This document shows positions 1 through 13,795 of a stretch of 64,000 nucleotides of DNA, piece by piece. The first letter of the stretch is position 1; every line of letters starts with the position of its first letter. A program made the translations under genes and the position numbers. Source of the DNA: Peribolospora baueri (taxonomy: Eukaryota > Basidiomycota > Peribolosporomycetes > Peribolosporales > Peribolosporaceae); the NCBI GenBank assembly GCA_029717555.1, contig JAMDHS010000103.1, positions 1 to 64,000 of the forward strand, in the 5' to 3' direction. The notes below the pieces were generated by a model. The model had not been told where the DNA came from, ran no database searches, and was given only the letters and a program-made list of their open reading frames with translations.

Positions 1-887
1 AAGATGGAGACGAATAACACGAGCTGCCCTACGAGGTGAGTGGGAGAAGAGAGCACCATCTCGGTGTTGAGTGAGCGAGAGCGAGCGAGGGGAAGGAGTT
101 GTAGAGATAGACGGGGGGGTCAGTTAGAGTGTCGTCACAGAGATGTGGGTATATAAGGGAGGGAGTCAACAAGAAAGGAGAGGATGTCCCAATGTCTTGG
201 CCTGCTTCCCACCTCGGGCTTCATATTGTCAGACAGGTCTCATCCGAAAGCGTGGTCGTAGAGGAAGAAGAAGGAACAGAGCACTGCAGCGACTAGCTAT
301 AAACACGATTCGGGTGTACGCAGAGTCGTCGCGTCGCGTTCATCCTCATCATTGTCCAACACCGTTTCATCTCTGGCTGAGTTTGGCCAGCGAGCGCAAA
401 GGTACCGCCTATCGATGATCACACCAAGGAAATCCCAAAGTATCTCAGTTCCAGAATGTCCATACCCATTGGCAAAAGAAACAAGACGCGAGGCAAAAAG
501 AAACCATCAACAAGAGCCCGCCTTTGCTGTGGCATGACATTTTCAATCACGCCGATGTGCATCTCGCATTTTTTCTTCCATGCGGAACTCCTGCGCCGCA
601 CTTCCTTGTGTTCCTCCTGGTCGAGCTGGAACGTAGTCTGTTGCATCATTGGAGCGGGGCCGCGTTCTGCTAACCCAGCCATTTGGGGATCTCGCTCTCA
701 CTCCTCTATCAAAAAACACTTTATGAGACCGCCCAAAAATCCATCTAGTCGCATTGCGCACTCTTCCATATGGAACAGAAGCGATCCGCTGACGTCACGC
801 CCATGAGACGGGAGAACATTCCGGGAGAAGATGGTCGCATTGGGAGAAGGACGGGGAAGGGCGGCCGAGCAAGGTGCCAAGACAGGC
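1..887. other. Left edge and SRP54 downstream region, no confident gene
   Basis: No recognisable gene. The minus strand carries an ATG-initiated frame of 87 codons (419-682) beginning MAGLAERGPAPMMQQ and followed by a charged stretch, which could be a first exon of an unrecognised small protein; I cannot connect it to a family. A TGACGTCA palindrome, the classical CRE/ATF-type site, lies at 790-797, inside what is probably the SRP54 3' flank. Confidence 0.3.
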
Positions 888-3509
<2,622 letters not shown>

Positions 3510-3883
3510 CGCTGCTACTGGCTCAGAAAGAGCGAGTCCTGACGATGGGAGATAGGGTTAGAGAAGGAAGGGAGAGAGATAGCACTCGAGGTCGGACGCC
3601 GGTGCTTCGTGATTGGTCTTCGACTCGTTGTCGTCGTCGTCCGTCGGTCTTGCGATCGAAGGAGGACTGAGGCGACTCCGGCCACGTGGATGCAGCTCGA
3701 CTGCGGCACTCGCCGGGACCTGACGCCGTTTTTTTGCCGGGCCGTGCCCGTTGAGGATTTGAGGTCGCCCTTAAGAACACACACAACCAACCTCGTCCGA
3801 GTCTTCGGCCCGGTCATCGCTCGCCATTGCCACTCTCGTTTCAGCGCTTCCCCCTCGGTCTCGTAGGAAGGTTAGAAGGAATC
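3510..3883. promoter_or_regulatory. Divergent intergenic promoter region
   Basis: Gap of 374 bp between the SRP54 start codon (minus strand) and the zinc-finger start codon (plus strand). It must hold the promoters of both genes. No TATA box stands out; the sequence has CT-rich and CGT-rich runs. Confidence 0.5.
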
Positions 3884-4581
3884 ATGGGTAACGGTGCCAA
3901 GTGAGTGATCGGACGCCGTGGCGTTCACCCGCACGTCGCTCCGTCCGTTCGTTCCTTCGCCGTCCGTGCGACCACGCTCGTTCGGCTCGGGTCAAGGGAA
4001 GGGCCTCATCGCTCTATTCGCCTTTTTCTTCCTTTCCTCTCCTATCGCGTTCGATCCGACTCTGATTCCCTGGCTAAACCCAAAACAGGGCTGCCCAAAA
4101 GCGAGAGCGCAACGCCAAAGCGGCAAAGGCCGGCCCGACGTCCCAGCTCAAGGCGAACGAGGCAGCCAAGACGATCATCTGCACCGTCTGCAGGCAAAAC
4201 TTCTTACAGACCATCCGGGAGCAAGCGTGAGTATTGGTGGGGTTGTGCTTCCCCCGCTTCGGGCAGATCGGGACAGGGGACGGTGGTTGCCGTTGGGCTC
4301 TTGTGTGACGACTGATGGTTTTTTTCTCGCTCTCCCTTTCCGAACTTTGTGGTCCGGCTCGTCCAGTCTGAAGGAGCACGCCGAGAACAAACACTCGAAA
4401 GTGAGTGCGACGGTAACGCCTCGTCTAGTATTCCCTTCCTTTACCCGCTTCCCTCAGATCGCTTCACTGGTTTCTCATCGACCTTCGCGTCTTTCACCTC
4501 GCCCGTTTGTAATCCTCCCCATTCGCATCCGGCCCTTCGCAGACGCTCGCAGAGTGCTTCCCCATGTTTGTGCCCAAGTAG
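3884..4581 (+). CDS. Small C2H2 zinc-finger protein (At2g23090-like, SERF-type N-terminus)
   Basis: Four exons: 3884-3900, 4089-4226, 4367-4400 and 4543-4581, giving 75 residues. The protein starts MGNGAKAAQKRERNAKAAK, the basic SERF/4F5-like N-terminus. A zf-met2-type finger follows: CTVCRQNF supplies the cysteine pair and HAENKH the histidine pair. It ends CFPMFVPK. This domain order is that of the small conserved eukaryotic proteins typified by plant At2g23090. Their molecular role is poorly known; nucleic-acid or chaperone-like functions have been suggested for relatives. The first exon is only 17 nt, so automatic annotation may miss it. The start is fixed by the invariant MGNG opening. 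Confidence 0.85.
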
Positions 4582-5147
4582 TGGAATCGAACTGCACATT
4601 CGGTCTCACCGGCCGCCGACCTGTCCGCTCGCGTGTCGGCGCTCCTCTCGGATCGGGATCGATCTCCCACCGCTCCCACACTGCTCCACCTCCCTCTCAT
4701 CTCTTATCGTTACGGGCTCAACGGTCTCTCGTCTATACCTTTTCAACCCCCGCCCTCCTTCTTCGCCGCTTCGTACGTCCGCCTTTGCGCGCCCTCGTAT
4801 CGCATGTACTCTGTGTACGAGTTACTGTAACGTGTGACGTAACGTCATCACGGTGAGAAGTTTTGTCGTTTGTTCGGAACGCGGCGACTCGATTTGTTGC
4901 TAGAGAGACGGTCAGAATGTTTATTAGACTGCATGTGCACGATCGAATCGGGCACGCACTGAAGGAGAAGGCTCGCTGCGATGCGAGGCACGTCACCGTT
5001 GCCTCCATTGCTCCTCGCTCGACCGAAAGCGCAGTGGGGGGGGGGGCACAATGAATATGTACGAAACAAGTTGAAGCAGAAAGAAAGAGGTATTCGTCGA
5101 CGGATATCTTTAACTAAAACGCTCCATCCTCTCTGCCTCGAAAGCGT
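4582..5147. other. Convergent intergenic region
   Basis: Lies between two convergent genes and should hold both 3' UTRs. It has a TC-rich first half, a GTGACGTAACGTCA-like stretch near 4835-4850 and a run of 10 G at 5037-5046. No gene seen. Confidence 0.4.
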
Positions 5148-6637
5148 TCAAACCGCCTCGACGACCAACCGATGCCCACCGCCGGCGACCATCATGCCAC
5201 CGCCACCACCCATGGCCGCCTTGCCTTGCCTCCTCCCCATCCTGTGCGCCTCCTTCTCCATCCGCCTCGACGACCTCCTAGCTTCCTTCTCCATCCGCCT
5301 CGACGACCTCCTAGCTTCCTTCTCCATCTTCCTCGCGCTCCTCTCCATCCGCTTCCCCGCTTTCCTACCTTCCCTCTCGGCCCTCTCCCACCCGCGCCTC
5401 TCTCTCTTCTCCTTCTTTCGCATCTTCTTGGCCGCCTTGCGCTCTGCCTTGCTCATGACCATTCCAACCATTGGGCCTGGGTAGGTTGCGTGGACGTTGG
5501 ACGTGCCATGATGGTTACGCTTGGAATGAGACTTGCCGGAGGACGAGGAGGAAGACGAGGAGGAGGAGGAGGAAGACGAAGAAGACGACGAGGAGGAGAT
5601 GGAAGAGCGTCGAGAACATTTCTTCGTCGAGGCGCAACGATCGGCGTGGGCGGCATCGTAGGAGAAAGAAGCTCGTGCGAGGGTGATTCGGATGCCTGTG
5701 TCAGATCAGATCAGACGCGACGCCGAGGATCCAGTCCAAGCGACCGGGCGGTCGGTTAGCTTCTTGACCTCGTCTCGCCGTATGCGAGGAGCGACGAGAC
5801 GGAAGGAAATGCTCACGACGGGGAGCGAAAAAGTGGGCATTCCACGAGTCGACGAGCCTGGCCACGACACGCGGGTCCACCTGCGACCGAGCCGACAAAC
5901 GTTGGACGGTGAGTGCTGTCATCGCGTCGTGCCCGTCATGGCCTCCCCCCCCACTTTGCCTCCATCCTCACCTCTCTGGGAGGAGCAGGGACGCCGGGGA
6001 ACATGGTCATGCTCTGCGATCCGGCGCCCTGCGTCCTAGCGACGGCGTTGGCGTCGTCAAGGAACCTTGTCCATTCCTCCCGCCTCACGTCGTGTGCCGA
6101 CAGCGTGGCGGACATGTGCGGTGCGAGGTGAGTGTGAAAGCCATGAGCGAGGGAGGGACCGTTGGAGGGTATGGCGAACGGAGCGAATGGGATGTACGGA
6201 GCGGGCTCGGGTCGGCGCTGGAAGCAGGGCGGAGGAGCAAGAAGGGCAAGGGGGTGGTGGTGACTGCGCGGAGCGGCCCCACCTGCTCTGCTGCTGGTCG
6301 ACGACGCTGGCGGCGGCCCAGGAGGCGGCCGGAAGGGTGTTTGGGAGGCCGTGGCCGTGCGTGTGTGAACGTCATGGGCAGGCGTGGGCGGGAGACGCTT
6401 CTCGTCCGAGGGCGGGTACGGACGAGAGGGGGACAAATACGTCGGCGGAGGCGCACCCGTTTGTCGGTGAGAAGGAGGATGAGGTTGAGGCTGAAGGGAG
6501 GGATGATGAAGAGCGAACGCGGTCTGATGATGGCCGCCAGGCTGCTGCTGCGATGCCTGATGGGGAGGAAAAGGTTGCACAGCGAGCTGAAGGTCATAGA
6601 CGATGACTTCGTCATAAGAGGGAGGGAGGTCAGACAT
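5148..6637 (-). CDS. Conserved fungal protein with PPxY motif, function unknown
   Basis: Three exons read leftwards: 5972-6637, 5817-5880 and 5148-5695, together 425 residues. The first residues MSDLPPSYDEVIVYDLQ contain a PPxY motif, the ligand of WW domains such as those in Rsp5/Nedd4 ubiquitin ligases. A long proline/histidine-rich low-complexity stretch follows. Then come two more ordered blocks: SAHDVRREEWTRFLDDANA, and VVARLVDSWNAHFFAPR, which spans the first two exons. After a poly-serine run the C-terminus is very basic, with RRMEKEARRSS repeated twice in tandem. I recognise the layout (PPxY, W-RFL-D block, W-N-FF-PR block, basic tail) as that of uncharacterised fungal proteins, but know of no function. 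Adaptor to a WW-domain ligase is inference from the motif only. Confidence 0.72.
5268..5327 (-). repeat. Two-copy tandem repeat inside a coding exon
   Basis: The plus strand repeats the unit tccatccgcctcgacgacct (with flanks about 33-36 nt) twice in a row. It encodes the duplicated RRMEKEARRSS peptide of the PPxY protein. In-frame duplication leaves the gene open. Confidence 0.75.
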
Positions 6638-7241
6638 GGACGATCGTGGAGGGCGGTATCGACGATGGCGACCGGCGACGACGTTGGAATAAAGGCGAGA
6701 AGAAAAGCGGTGACGGTGGTGACAGTGGTGATAACGACGATGACGACGACGACGACGAAGCAGAAGTACTAACGCCGCCGCCTTTCATCGCCGCTTGCGT
6801 TTTGTCTCGGCCTTGGCTGGTCGCTGGGCAAGAGGCTGTGCAGCCCCAGCTAGCGAGAAGGCGCACTGCGGCGCGGGGACACCGAAACAGCCAGAGCCGA
6901 ATCGGGATGGGAGTAGACAGACAGATAGATAGATAGATCATCGGTGACGAGGACGCGACCCCATTCGGAACGACTCTACGGAGCTAGATAGCAAGCAGAC
7001 TGGCACCGAGCAGAGCAGCGCGCGAGGGAGGAGAAGGAGAAGGAGATTCCGCCTATGAAGGAAGCAGAGGAGAGGATAGGAGAGGACGTGCGCCGGTCAA
7101 CGACGAGTTAAAGGAAGAAAAAGTACAGGCAGGGTATATGAAAAAAAGGTCTACGACGGATGGATGCACAAGGAAAGCAAAATGTCGTCGGGACACGCCG
7201 TCAAACGCAAACCGGGTCGAACCAGCGCGGCCCACGAACGC
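6638..7241. other. Intergenic region upstream of PPxY protein and downstream of EF3
   Basis: Contains a GAT-rich (gacgac) run at 6730-6765 and a (GATA)n microsatellite at about 6921-6937. These lie in the promoter or 5' UTR of the PPxY gene. No gene seen. Confidence 0.4.
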
Positions 7242-10200
7242 TCATTCGTCATCGTCCGTGTCGGGCTCGCGTTCGCCTAGAAGGCGCGCAAGGAAGGCAA
7301 GGCAAGGCAAGCAGCGGCGAGGTCAACAAGCAGTCGACAAAATACACGCCGTCCCACATCCACCGACTCACCTCCGTAGGAGAGGAACTTGTTCAACCTG
7401 AGCCTCCGCCGTTCGGCTTGGGCCTTGACCTCATTGCGCGTCTATCGTCGTCGGCAAGAGAGGATCGCAACACAAGAGGTCAGAACGACGACAGCGGGTC
7501 TTGATCCATTCATCCGAATGGCGCAAACTCGCTAGCTAGCTCACCATCTTCTTCTTCTTCTTTGGCTTCGCCTTGATCTTACTGATGTCGTCATCGTCAC
7601 TCTGCGCCGGCGTCGTCGCAGCGCTCGTGACCGCGCTCGTGGCAGCGCTGGCGGCGGCACTCGGCGCGGCACTCGGCGCGGCACTCGGCGCGACGGAAGC
7701 GGGGTTGCTGGCGTCGTCTCCGAACGCGTTCTCGTTCACCAACGTCTTACCCTTGTGGGTAATCCGGCCGGCTTCGACGTGCCAGATCTCGGGACAGAGC
7801 GCGGAGACGAACTCGTGGTTGTGAGAGATGATCACCACCGCTCCGGCCCAATCGCGAATCGCCACCGCCAGTCCGCCTAGTGCCTCGCGATCAAGGTAGT
7901 TTGTAGGCTCGTCCAGCACCAGCACTTGCGGGTTGTTCCACAGCGCCGCGGCTGTGGGCGGAAAAAGCGGCAAGTGGAAACAGAAACCGTTCAGTCAACC
8001 CTATCTTGGCGTAGTTCGGCGCTCCAAAACGGCATCCACACTCACCGAGCACGACCTTGACCTTCTGTCCACCCGACAAGCCACTCATTTCGTGGTGGTC
8101 CGCGATATCACCATGGAGACCGACGGCCTCGAGGTGCTGTCGAATGAGCTTGGCCGACAGCTCCCTCGATCCAGCTCCTTCGCGCGACGACTCGAAATCG
8201 TCAAACTGCTGCACGAGCTTGGAGAAGCCGAGCTCGATCAATCGTTCGCGAGGGATCCAGGTGTTGTATTTGTGCAGGAGACCCTTCCACTTGATTTCGT
8301 ATGAGAAGCTGTCGTCGAGGGAGGGAGGGTGCCATCGATCGATGGAACAAAAGATCGATGAGCCACGCGGATCCCAAGAGCAAAGAAGGACGACGAGCGA
8401 GCGAGCGACGTACCTCTTCTTCTGCTTCGTCCGTCCTACGATACACTCCACCTTCCTCTTCTCCCCAGTGTTCGCCTCGATCGCAACATCCATCTGCGCC
8501 TCCTCCGCGGCGGTGAGCTTCCTCGTGGCCTTCTCAGTAACCTCGCGATCGTGGCCGTCTTGGTACCTCCATTGGATGTACTGGTTCGGCGTCTTCTCGA
8601 GGTGCTGCTCGAGATGGTGGAACGCGTGCTGGGCCATCATAGCCATTCGCAATGCCGGGTGCTTCTCCACCTTGCCCTCTTGCGGGATCAACTCGCCGGT
8701 GAGGAGCTTGATCAGCGTAGACTTGCCAGCACCGTTGGGACCCAATACTCCGACGCGAGACGAGAGCGACACGGCGCAGGACGCGTTGTGCAGCGATGGC
8801 TTGGAGGCGCCCGGGTACGTAAAGGTGCAGTTGGTCATCTTGAGGATGGAGCGAGTGTTGGATCGGACGCCCATGAGCGAGCCGGGTGGGGGAAAAGAGA
8901 ACTTGACCGTCGTGGCAGCGAGAGTGTAGTATGACTTTGCTTCCGGGTGCAACGCGACGAAGCTGCCACAAGCGAGAAGTGAAGCAAGAGACGTATGTGA
9001 TGAGCCCTTCGATCCCATATTGACAAGTGATCCAGGCACGCCGCGCCCCGGCGATGCTCACGCGCTGAGGTTACCCTTATAATATTTGATCTTCTTGTTC
9101 TCGTAGTGCATAATGTCCGTGCACACATTGTCCAAGAATCCAGAGTCGTGAGAGACGGTGAGCACGGTAATGTTGTCGTTGGAGACGAGGTAGTTCTCCA
9201 ACCACGCCACGCTTTGCACGTCCAAGTGGTTCGTGGGTTCGTCGAGGAGGAGGATATCGGCGCCGATGAGCATCGCGCGCGCAAGAGCCAGCTTCATCTT
9301 CCAACCTCCCGAGAGCGAGCCGACGGCTTCCTTTTGCCGCTCGTCCGTGAAGCCTACTGAGCGGAGCGTCTCGGCGACCTGCTTTCGGGTGGTGTGTTGC
9401 AGCTGGGGGTCCTGTGCGACAAAGTCGATGATGGCCGACTCGGCGGCCTCGCCTTGGAAACGCGAAACCAAGCGACTCGTGAGCTTCTCCCTTCTCACCC
9501 CACCGCCCCGCTTCTTCTTTTGTTGTCATGTAGACCTTAGACTCACCCTGATTGTGCTCCACCATGACGGTCTTCACTTTGTCGGGACCTGGGAAGCCCT
9601 CGACCTTTCCATCGCGAATGGCCTTGAGCAAGGTAGACTTGCCTGCGCCGTTGGCGGCACAGACACCGTAACGATGGCCGCGGTGGAGCTTAAGCGTGGT
9701 GTGGTTGAGGAGGAGAAGACCTCCGTAGGCGAGGGAGAAGAGCGTGTTGCAAAGCTCTTCGCCAGTCGTTTCGTCATCCACGTACTCAGCTGGATACTTG
9801 AGCTGCGTGGTCACAAAAAAACGGAAGAGGGGACAGGAACGCGAACGTAAGATCGACTCATCCATCCCAATTCCAATCCCAGCGTCTGTTCTCCCCCGCA
9901 AGACGTCCGCGCACGAGCCATCACAGCCACAGCTTCTCTGCTCACCTTGTCGATCTGCACGAATTGCCTCCTCACCCTTTCCGCAACTTCGGCGGCCCCT
10001 TTACCGTCGACGAACCACGCCAAATAAGGCACGAGATGGACTTGTTCCCAAAGCGTCTCGTTAAACTCCCTCTTTCTCGCCAGACGGACCAACATGCCGG
10101 CGACATAGTTGAGGCTGGTGAGCAGGAAAGCATCGCTCTTGGGGTTTTCATGCGCGGGAGGGCAGAAAGGCGTCAATTCGGCGAGGAGGAGGTCGAGGGC

Positions 10201-11547
10201 CGAGGAGCGCTCGGAAACGAAGACGGCGCGGTGGGCCGCTTCGAGCTCCTTCTCCGCCGCTTCGATTTGCGCTTTGCCGCTAAGTGGAGTTGTGGTGCCG
10301 TTGGTCGTCTTGGCGGGCGTTTGCGGGGAATCGGAGGCGGAAAGCTCGGCACCGGCCGCCTTGAGGGTAGCGAGTGCCTTGGAGGCGAACTCACGCACTT
10401 CGGGGAAGGAGGCCTGCTCGTAGATGCGCTGCACGCCTGGGGTGAGGGCGGGAAGAAAGCGAGAGGCTTCACGAGCGTTGCGGACGAGCTTGCACAGGTC
10501 TGCGGAAGCGGGCAAATGAGGGAACGGTCAGATGTCTCTGGAGGGGCACATGCAATCTAAGGAGCTACTCACTGTCGACGATGATCACCGTCATCCTCTG
10601 TACGTTCTGACTCCGATCGTTGAGAGCCCTGAGCAAGAGCGGAACCATGACAGCGAGGGCAGGGCCAGTGACTTCTGCGACAAAGGTGGTGCTCGAGAGC
10701 TTTTTTATCACGTTGGCAACCTCGTCGGGTCGGGCCATACAGCCGACGAGGGAGGGAATGTGAGGTGCGATGTCGCGGTTGTCGATGACAGCGCACACCT
10801 TTTCGGCCGACTTGATACCCGCTTTGGAGACCTATGTGGTTGAGTGGGATTGAAATCCGAAAGTTGGTCAACGCACAGGCGACGACAGCGCAAGTGAAAA
10901 AATACGTCAAGACAAGACTGTCTGCTCCGCTTACTACTACTCACCTCAGGTTTGGTATCATGCATGCCGATGGTCAGCCTAGGGATGATTTCCACCATCT
11001 CTTCTCCCACTTGCTCTTGCTTCGACGAAGCGAGTTTGGCGAGCAGCTTGAGCGCTCCCACCTTGCCCTTCCACTTGGCAGAGCCGCTCTCGATCACGCC
11101 GTAGAGCACTTGAAGAAGCTCGCCAGTGCCTTCAGGCGGGGGAAGAGCGATGAGCGCGTTGGCAGCCGCCTCAGCTGCCTCGCGCACCACGTCACCCTTG
11201 TCGGCGTAGAGGTCCAGGAGGGTGGGCAGGACGGGGAGGAAGTAAGGCTCGGCGCCGCTTCCGCTCTTTTGACCGCCACTCCGGCCGACCTTCCTGAAGA
11301 GGGTCTCAAAAGCGACGGCGGCCGCCTCGCGCTCGTACCCGCTCTTCTTGTTCGTCGCCGATTTGGTAAGGCTCTCTATAATCCCGTACGTCTCTAGGGA
11401 GCGTAGGCCGGCCCTGTTAACAAAGCCAGCGAGCTTGTCCGCCTGTCGCTGACATTCTTCGGCGGAAGGCGCTTTGTAGAGTTGGGAAAGAATCTCGGAC
11501 GGCGTCTCGGCGACGCCATCGGTCGTAGGAACGGCTTCTGAGGCCAT
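7242..11547 (-). CDS. TEF3: Translation elongation factor 3 (EF3), ABC-F ATPase
   Basis: Fungus-specific ribosome-bound ATPase that helps release tRNA from the E site during elongation. Ten exons read leftwards: 10945-11547, 10573-10831, 9946-10499, 9547-9802, 9062-9452, 8414-8962, 8046-8308, 7545-7951, 7372-7441, 7242-7276; total 1128 residues. N-terminal HEAT repeats are followed by the helical region. ABC1 has Walker A NGAGKSTLLKAI, signature LSGGWKMKLALARAM and Walker B ILLLDEPTNHLD. ABC2 has GPNGAGKSTLIKLL, then the chromodomain insert (IKWKGLLHKYNTWIP), LSGGQKVKVVL and VLVLDEPTNYLD. The basic tail TRNEVKAQAERRR...FLSYGG and final acidic EPDTDDDE come from two small last exons; without them a stop lies just past the KPKKKKKM segment, so gene finders may truncate it. 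Basidiomycete EF3 tails look like this. Confidence 0.96.
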
Positions 11548-12375
11548 CTTGAAGGTCGTGGGGAAAAAAAAATTTTCTAAAGGTCTACGGTGAGGGTGTG
11601 GGACTTTGACGGGAGGATGAGTGGGGGCGTGGTGAGAGAGAAGGGGAAGCCAGGCGGGGGGCGTCTATCCGTACGTTCCGTTCGAGCTGTGTGCCGCCGT
11701 TCTAGCGAAAGTCGATCCACGAGTGTGCTCGACTGCGAGCGCTCTGGGAAGAAATGAAGAACGGCAAAGAAAGAAGGAAGGAAAAGAGAGAGAGAAGGAG
11801 GCGAATGGTGGCGAATGGTGGCGGTCGTCGTCGCTGCTTCCTCGTCCACTGCTTCCGTCTCGGCCGGTCTTCCTGTGCCAACATTTTTTGTCGGTAACCC
11901 TACCATGATCGACGAACACGTGCTCGCTGCCTTGAGGTCGTTGGAGGCCGGTTTGGAAACAGGCAACCTTACAATGTCTCCTGTAGACGCTCTGTTCTCT
12001 CACGCTCACCTCCTTCGTCGAGCCTGTCAAGCACCAAAAGGTCGGTTATACCTGGTGCCGACATTCGCGTGCGGTGTATAGTGTGTAGAGGATATATACC
12101 CGAGCGCGAACATGATGACGAGGGGTGGCCGCAAGATGGCTGTCCAATAGCGACACGACTTCCATCCATCCGCTGTTCTTTCCGCCATCTGGACTGGGCC
12201 ATATAGCCGAGGTCAGCGTTTGTAATACGTCGTGGAGGGTCATGTCATTTGTGCTGTCGCTTCCTTGGCCATGCCGGCCTAGCACAGCCCAGGTTAGTCC
12301 TCTTAGACACGACACGATACGTCCTCCGTTCCCTCCTTCACGCGTTCCGGCGTCCGTGTTCTGAGCCAAATAGCG
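11548..12375. promoter_or_regulatory. EF3 upstream region
   Basis: 828 bp between the EF3 start and the end of the interrupted methyltransferase, both on the minus strand. An A-run sits immediately before the EF3 ATG (complement of 11563-11575). The sequence is CT-rich on the minus strand between 11730 and 11800, as expected upstream of a strongly expressed gene. A direct repeat of gcgaatggtg occurs at 11801-11820. No separate gene is supported. Confidence 0.45.
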
Positions 12376-13371
12376 TCAGGGGAGGACAAAGGTGGCGCTC
12401 CAAACAGGCATGGCCTGCACCCTGTCCGTCTCCTCCACGGCCGTCTTGAGCGAATCCAGAAGGGCGCTGACGAGCGATAACCCGCTCTCTCTGGGCCGGC
12501 GTGGTCTAGGCGCGAGGACAAGGCGCGCGCGGCGGAGACCTCCCACCTGCCGTCGTCGATCTGGGGCCGGTCGAGGACGGTGTGGAAGGCGAGCTTGGCC
12601 TGCTCGGCGAGCTGGACGACACGTGCGGGAGAGAAGAGGGTGCGGATGTTGGACTGGAGTTCGGACCCTGGCGAAGAGGACTGGAAGGCGGCCAGAGCAA
12701 AGGCGGCGAGGAGGTGGGGAAAGTCGTGCTTGTCGGTGCTCGGAGAGCGTACTCTGCAAAGTGAATCCTGTCGATGCCGGCCTTTTTTATGGCGACGAAG
12801 ATGTCGAAGAGGACGGTGGGGGAGGAGAAGTACCAGGAGGAGTGGGCGAGGACGGCGGAGGTGAAGAGTGTGCGGGGACGGAAGCGAGGTAGACGAGCGG
12901 CGAGGCTTGGACGAAGGATAGGTAGGGCCCGAGCGGCGAGTTGCGCAGCTTCGCTTGGGCCTGGCCGAGCGTCTCGGGCGAGCCTACGACGGAGGGGTGG
13001 GTGGGTATGGTGGGACGATCAGAGGGTGCCTGCGCAGGCGAACGAAGACGAGGAGTCAAAGGTGGTTTGGTTGCGTGCGACGGACGGTCGGCTCACCGTA
13101 GTCCAACGAGGCGGGGTCGAGGCCGACGACCTGGCCGTTGCCGTTCGTGCCCACGTCGCCGAGACCGACCTGGGAGCACGGCGGTGGCGTCGCCCAGGCC
13201 GCAACCGATGTCGAGGACGCGATCGCCGGGCTGGATGTTCCAGCCTCGGAGGAGACGGATGCGGTGCTCGACCTGGCTGAGGTACGTGGCGTAGAAGGGC
13301 GCGATCGCCTCTGCGGTCAACACTTGGGGCCACATTAGGGGGGGGGCGGTGCAGAGCGGCGCCGTTCTCAT
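12376..13371 (-). pseudogene. SAM-dependent methyltransferase with three frame interruptions
   Basis: Class I methyltransferase homologous to fungal proteins that carry the SAM-binding motif VLDIGCGLGDATAVL near the N-terminus. Reading leftwards from 13371, the protein has EVEHRIRLLRGW-like sequence, then motif I. An intron (12984-13096) joins ...VVGLDPASLDYG to SPETLGQAQAKLRNSPLG. The later part TLFTSAVLAHSSWYFSSP and the tail ALLDSLKTAVEETDR fit the same family. The pieces lie in different frames, with changes near 13171, 12880 and 12535, none with usable splice sites. Neighbouring EF3 reads through 1.1 kb of exons cleanly, so general poor sequence quality is unlikely. Either a decaying gene or three local sequencing errors; I favour decay, not strongly. 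Confidence 0.65.
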
Positions 13372-13795
13372 CTTCTTATGTCAGTGGTCAGCCGCGTCGC
13401 TCCGTTCCGTCGAGCGAACGTTTGTGATTGTGCGTCACTCTGCGTCTGCACCAAGCCGATGGTGGTGGTCGTCATTGTTGGTTTGGTCCGCCGACTTGAC
13501 GACGTCGCCGGCCGCTGTCTCGCTGTGGCCCGTCGCGCGACCGCTGCTGCGGCGCATGACCTCACCATCACGTGCTTGCCCTCCCCGCGATCACCACTCA
13601 CAACAGAGCGAGTCGATGGCGGTGACGACGGCGGCGAGCATCGCACAAACGAACGCCGTCGCACATCGTCGCCGCTTTCCGTTTCTCATGGCCATCTCGC
13701 CCCGCGCTTCGTGATGGACAACGGTCCCTCCTCCTTACACACAAACGACCACCACCACCACCACCACCACCCGCCGGTCCGTCCAGCATGACAGC
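13372..13795. other. Intergenic region between divergent genes
   Basis: 424 bp between the interrupted methyltransferase (minus) and the secreted coiled-coil gene (plus). Contains a CAC-trinucleotide run at 13750-13771 just before the plus-strand start, and a direct repeat of cagcatgac at 13787-13801. No gene seen. Confidence 0.4.

Noticed and set aside
11815-12081. Plus-strand frame MIDEHVLAALRSLEAGLETG upstream of EF3
   Set aside because: Short, no conserved motif, no splice continuation; most likely chance within the EF3 promoter region.
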